Origin: Anaerococcus sp.
GTDB lineage: Bacteria > Bacillota > Clostridia > Tissierellales > Peptoniphilaceae
NCBI GenBank assembly: GCA_030825745.1
Contig: JAPJPH010000020.1
Span: forward strand, 1 to 10,162
DNA: 10,162 nucleotides
Reading direction: 5' to 3'
Part shown: piece by piece, positions 7,401 through 10,162 of the stretch
How the letters are laid out: every line of letters starts with the position of its first letter
Position numbering within the stretch: position 1 is the first letter of the stretch
Translations under genes and position numbers: made by a program
The notes under the pieces: generated by a model
Told to the model about the DNA's origin: nothing
The model's input: only the letters and a program-made list of their open reading frames with translations
Databases searched by the model: none

Positions 7401-8342
7401 TTATGCTTTAGTATCCCCCTTATATTTTACAAGTAAGCCTGTTAAAAGTGGGGTTATAAAAATAGTTACTATTACCGATGTTGCAACTTGAACAGTTGCT
7501 ATATCTACATACCTTAACATATTAGGATCTATACTTGCTATTATAGATGGAACTGCTATAGCATTTGCTCCTGTCGTTGCGATAGCTGCTCCAGCGTGGC
7601 CATCAGTTTTATTTATTTTTCTATCAAAAAATGTAGTAACTGGACCTATTATAAATATGATGATAAAAGCTAGAATAAAGCCAGATATACCAGATTTAAA
7701 AATATCAAAAAAGTTTATATTATATCCCATAGAAAATCCCAAAAATGGAATTATAATCTTCTGTCCCTTTTTTAATTGCGCTGAAACATTTTCATCTAAA
7801 TTGCCTATAATAAATCCTATACTTATTGGTATGAAAGCATCAATAACAGAATTTAGAGGTATATCAGCAAGCCCTCCTGCTCCAAGGACTAACATAGCTA
7901 ACAGGGGTCCTGTCACAAGAGATGTTAGAGCAGAAGATGCTAGATCAAGATCATCCCCAAAATCATAATTTAAAGATATATAAACTGAGTTATTATGATT
8001 TAAACTAGCACAAACTAAGGCCAAAAGACTAATTCCCAAAAATCCTTCTTTTCCAAAAACATTTGAAACTACAACAATTATTAATATTGCAGTTAGATTT
8101 TTAGCAAGAATAATAACCCCTGCCTTCTTAATAACTTTTAATAAATTATTTATCTTTAGCTGGGCACCTGTACATATAAGATTAATCCCCATTATAGTTA
8201 ACATGCCCTTGCTAGTAAAAATAGCCTGGGTAAACTTACCAAAATGTAAGATATCAGGAAAAAAACTAGCTAAAATAGCTGTTATAAGCAGGGGGATCAT
8301 CATATTTCCCGCAGGTACTTTTTCAAATAATCTAGTAATCAT
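7401..8342 (-). CDS. 2-keto-3-deoxygluconate permease-like transporter (KdgT family)
   Basis: This 313-residue polytopic membrane protein matches the KdgT family (proton-coupled 2-keto-3-deoxygluconate uptake). Matching features are FEKVPAGNMMIPLLITA (6-22), TSLVTGPLLAMLVLGAGG (140-157), GFIIGNLDENV (176-186), IIPFLGFSMGYNI (197-209) and DGHAGAAIATTGANAIAVPS (247-266). About ten hydrophobic segments are visible. The conserved block that usually reads like TNGGLY is SLNHNNSVYISL (113-124), so the substrate may differ. No 2-keto-3-deoxygluconate kinase or aldolase gene is in the window. The ATG at 8342 has AGAGG 4 bases upstream. The leader after the preceding terminator is about 31 bases, with TATATT/TATTAT-like sequences but no clear -35. 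It may be expressed by readthrough or from a weak promoter. Confidence 0.85.
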   Translation of the reverse strand: MITRLFEKVPAGNMMIPLLITAILASFFPDILHFGKFTQAIFTSKGMLTIMGINLICTGAQLKINNLLKVIKKAGVIILAKNLTAILIIVVVSNVFGKEGFLGISLLALVCASLNHNNSVYISLNYDFGDDLDLASSALTSLVTGPLLAMLVLGAGGLADIPLNSVIDAFIPISIGFIIGNLDENVSAQLKKGQKIIIPFLGFSMGYNINFFDIFKSGISGFILAFIIIFIIGPVTTFFDRKINKTDGHAGAAIATTGANAIAVPSIIASIDPNMLRYVDIATVQVATSVIVTIFITPLLTGLLVKYKGDTKA

Positions 8343-8373
8343 AAGACCTCTTTCATATATAATATATTTTACT

Positions 8374-8401
8374 ATAAAAATCCCAGCCAGTAAGGCTAGG
8401 A
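8374..8401 (-). terminator. Intrinsic terminator after the second AI-2E gene
   Basis: In the minus-strand RNA, arms 8394-8401 and 8381-8388 form an 8-bp stem with one G-U wobble and a 5-base loop, followed by a T tract (plus-strand A run 8376-8380). On the plus strand the wobble becomes a C/A mismatch and there is no T run, so it works in the minus direction. It abuts the stop codon of the AI-2E gene at 8402 directly. Confidence 0.85.
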
Positions 8402-9625
8402 TTAATAATTATCATATATATCATCTTTCATTTTTTCATAAGGGGTGGCTATTTTCTCATTTATATCTGTCTTAGTGATGTTTTTCTTTCTAAGTTTTAC
8501 CCTTGTACTATCTTCTGTTAGAGTGTAGGCAACTGTTGCCAAAGGCATGAAGGCTATCATTCCAAATATACCAAATAATCTACCACCTAAGATCACTGAT
8601 ACGAATATCCATATTGCAGGAAGACCCTGTCTTTTTCCAATAAATAGTGGGTAAATAATTTTTTCTTGTAGTTGTTGAATTATTAGGACATATATTAAAA
8701 ATATCATAGCCTTAACTGGTGATTGGATGGAAATTAAGATAAGCCCTACTCCTGTTGCTATTATAGGTCCAAAATAAGGGATTATATCAAATAAACCTAC
8801 CAGGATAGATATCATTCCTGCTAAAGGAAGTCCTAAAATTTTCATACCAATAAAACATATTATTCCTATAGATAGGCAAGATAACAATTTTGTTTCTAAA
8901 AATCTTGCAAATGAATCATAGGTTAACTTACAAAGGTAGATAAACCTATCAGCATTTTTCTTTTTAAAATTGGCATATACAATATTGTGGGATTTTTCCT
9001 TCAGTGCTTCTTTATTTAAAGAAACATAAAATGAGAAGAAAAATCCAATCGTAATTGCTATAAAACCTGATGAAAGGGAGCCTAAGAAAGTGGATGTTTT
9101 ATTTAATATTCCAAGGTCTTTTCCAGTAAATAACTCAGTCAAGCTCTGTGATATTTGATTTAAGTCTATATTTGCTATATTTTCATTTATATAGCTTACT
9201 AACTGATCAAATATACTATATTGTGATAAATAATCTGTAATTGATTTTACAAATAAGGGAAGTGAATTTACCAAAGTTGTTACAGCATTTACAAGCTCTG
9301 GAATCATTACCGTTAGTATTAAAGTAAATATACCAAAGACTAATATCCAACTGATTATAAGCGATAGGATTGATCGTATTATCTTGTACTTGTCATTTTT
9401 AATAAGCCTTTTAAAAACCTTGCCCTCAAAAAAATTCATAGGCATATTTATAATAAAGGCTATAATAAAACCATATAAAATAGGTCTAATCACCATATAT
9501 GTAGCAGTTAAAAAACTAAAAATTGACTGGATGTAATAAAGTGCAAAATAGGCTATTATTAATATTAGACCTATCTTAATAAATTTTTTACTATTTTTAT
9601 CTAAATACTTATCATTATCATTCAT
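8402..9625 (-). CDS. AI-2E family transporter (second copy)
   Basis: This 407-residue polytopic membrane protein of the AI-2E/TqsA-like family has an unproven substrate. Hydrophobic segments lie at about 15-38, 43-61, 83-108, 180-200, 247-300, 304-320 and 336-366. A hydrophilic external-type region lies at about 110-175. Family blocks are GLFDIIPYFGPIIATG (277-292), LIIQQLQEKIIYPLFIG (314-330) and GLPAIWIFVSVILGGRLFG (334-352). It shares with the first copy PMNFFE near residue 62, SWILV near residue 92, QSPVKAMIFL/ESPIKALIFL, and a KNIT motif in the charged tail, which indicates duplication or paralogy. The ATG at 9625 has GGAG 6 bases upstream (minus strand of 9632-9635). The terminator-like hairpin after the Asp23 gene ends 12 bases before this ATG, leaving no room for a promoter. 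Confidence 0.92.
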   Translation of the reverse strand: MNDNDKYLDKNSKKFIKIGLILIIAYFALYYIQSIFSFLTATYMVIRPILYGFIIAFIINMPMNFFEGKVFKRLIKNDKYKIIRSILSLIISWILVFGIFTLILTVMIPELVNAVTTLVNSLPLFVKSITDYLSQYSIFDQLVSYINENIANIDLNQISQSLTELFTGKDLGILNKTSTFLGSLSSGFIAITIGFFFSFYVSLNKEALKEKSHNIVYANFKKKNADRFIYLCKLTYDSFARFLETKLLSCLSIGIICFIGMKILGLPLAGMISILVGLFDIIPYFGPIIATGVGLILISIQSPVKAMIFLIYVLIIQQLQEKIIYPLFIGKRQGLPAIWIFVSVILGGRLFGIFGMIAFMPLATVAYTLTEDSTRVKLRKKNITKTDINEKIATPYEKMKDDIYDNY

Positions 9626-9635
9626 TTATTTCTCC

Positions 9636-9670
9636 AAAAAGTAAAACCTGCCTAGGGCAGGTTTTACTTT
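9636..9670 (-). terminator. Strong 15-bp terminator-like hairpin between asp23-type gene and AI-2E gene
   Basis: Arms 9638-9652 and 9656-9670 pair perfectly over 15 bp around a 3-base loop. The core is CCTGCC/GGCAGG and the outer part is AT-rich (AAAGTAAAA/TTTTACTTT). On the minus strand the stem runs into TTTTT and then straight into the GGAG ribosome binding site of the next gene. It lies 12 bases after the Asp23 stop codon. It may terminate most Asp23 transcripts, stabilise their 3' ends, or attenuate the downstream gene. Confidence 0.87.
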
Positions 9671-9682
9671 AGCTAATTTTAA

Positions 9683-10147
9683 TTAATAGTTATATTGGTT
9701 TTGGTTAGATGCTTGGTTTTGAGCAGAATCTTTTGATCTTTTTTCATCATATTCAGCTCTTGTCATAACATCTACTACATCTACGTTTACTGTTACTACA
9801 TCTAAACCTGTCATTTCTTTAACGTTGGCTGTAACAGCTTTTTTGATATCTTCAAATATTTTTGCAGCATTTTTACCATATTCAATTATTACATCTAGGT
9901 TAACCTTAGCTTCTTTTTCGCCTACTTCTACATTAACTCCAGCTGTAGATTGCTCATTATTTCCTGAGAAAAATGATCCGATTGAATCAGCAAAGTTGCC
10001 TTTCATTTCTAAAATTCCATCAATTCTCTTAATAGCAATTCTTGAAATTTTAGCTACTACCTTATCTTCTATGATAAGCTTAGATTGTTCATATTCTAGT
10101 TCTCTACCATCATTTAAATTTTCAAAGTTTTGATTTTTTTCTGTCAT
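9683..10147 (-). CDS. Asp23/Gls24 family envelope stress response protein
   Basis: This 154-residue protein of the Asp23/Gls24 (DUF322) family is cytosolic and membrane-associated in Gram-positive bacteria, linked to cell-envelope homeostasis and alkaline or general stress. The domain spans about 20-130: KLIIEDKVVAKISRIAIKRI (27-46), DGILEMKG, then GVNVEVGEKEAKVNLDVIIE (70-89), YGKNAAKIFEDIKKAV, and MTGLDVVTVNVDVVDV. The N- and C-terminal tails are polar, and the C-terminus is Gln/Asn-rich (QNQASNQNQYNY). The start chosen is ATG at 10147, 5 bases after a GGAGG ribosome binding site (minus strand of 10153-10157). A longer reading from TTG at 10159 would place the start inside that site and is unlikely. 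The promoter lies beyond the window. It is probably the first gene before the AI-2E paralog. Confidence 0.93.
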   Translation of the reverse strand: MTEKNQNFENLNDGRELEYEQSKLIIEDKVVAKISRIAIKRIDGILEMKGNFADSIGSFFSGNNEQSTAGVNVEVGEKEAKVNLDVIIEYGKNAAKIFEDIKKAVTANVKEMTGLDVVTVNVDVVDVMTRAEYDEKRSKDSAQNQASNQNQYNY

Positions 10148-10152
10148 GATAT

Positions 10153-10157
10153 CCTCC
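10153..10157 (-). promoter_or_regulatory. Ribosome binding site that fixes the Asp23 start
   Basis: GGAGG on the minus strand lies 5 bases before the ATG at 10147, an ideal spacing. This excludes the in-frame TTG at 10159, which abuts and runs into the site, and shortens the protein by four residues. Confidence 0.85.
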
Positions 10158-10162
10158 AAATT

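Noticed and set aside
7389..7413. GGGAGG followed 8 bases later by ATG CTT TAG on the plus strand, looking like a ribosome binding site with a two-codon leader ORF
   Set aside because: The GGGAGG is one arm of the 10-bp hairpin stem, and the ATG lies at the 3' end of the opposite-strand permease gene. A two-codon ORF with no gene behind it is coincidence.
10148..10159. Longer Asp23 start at TTG 10159 (adds MEDI)
   Set aside because: This codon runs into the GGAGG ribosome binding site of the ATG at 10147 and has no site of its own visible.

Overview
The window is AT-rich DNA from a low-GC Gram-positive bacterium of the Firmicutes/Bacillota. The evidence is AT-biased codons, strong GGAGG-type ribosome binding sites, an Asp23/Gls24 protein, AI-2E-family permeases, and short intergenic gaps holding intrinsic terminators. 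The gene set fits a fermentative anaerobe such as the Gram-positive anaerobic cocci (Anaerococcus/Peptoniphilus group). That placement is inference; no rRNA or other marker gene is present.

Left block (about 43-6573, minus strand): five genes are packed like one operon, read right to left. They are an AI-2E-family membrane permease, a small protein resembling a C39/papain-fold cysteine peptidase, 4-alpha-glucanotransferase (malQ), glycogen/maltodextrin phosphorylase (glgP) and a ZIP-family metal transporter. A strong terminator at 43-71 closes the block. Successive genes overlap by 14, 23 and 8 bases or are 3 bases apart, so translation is probably coupled. MalQ and GlgP form a maltodextrin-degrading pair. 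MalQ rebuilds short glucans into longer ones, and GlgP releases glucose-1-phosphate from them.

Centre (6574-7400): a 111-base divergent intergenic region carries a perfect 8-2-8 inverted repeat with candidate -10 elements. It separates the left block from a lone plus-strand thiamine pyrophosphokinase gene. That gene converges on the right block across a 68-base nested inverted repeat that could terminate transcription in both directions.

Right block (7401-10147, minus strand): an Asp23/Gls24 envelope-stress-type protein, a second AI-2E-family permease paralogous to the first, and a 2-keto-3-deoxygluconate permease-like transporter. Each of the two gene junctions holds a terminator-like hairpin directly followed by the next ribosome binding site, with little or no room for a separate promoter. 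The right end cuts just upstream of the Asp23 ribosome binding site, so its promoter is not visible.

No mobile element, CRISPR array, tRNA, rRNA or recognisable phage gene was seen. Most of the window is ordinary housekeeping and transport sequence. The least explained items are the peptidase-like protein at 4767-5378, the nested inverted repeat at 7329-7396, and the hairpin/ribosome-binding-site junctions at 9626-9670 and 8343-8402.
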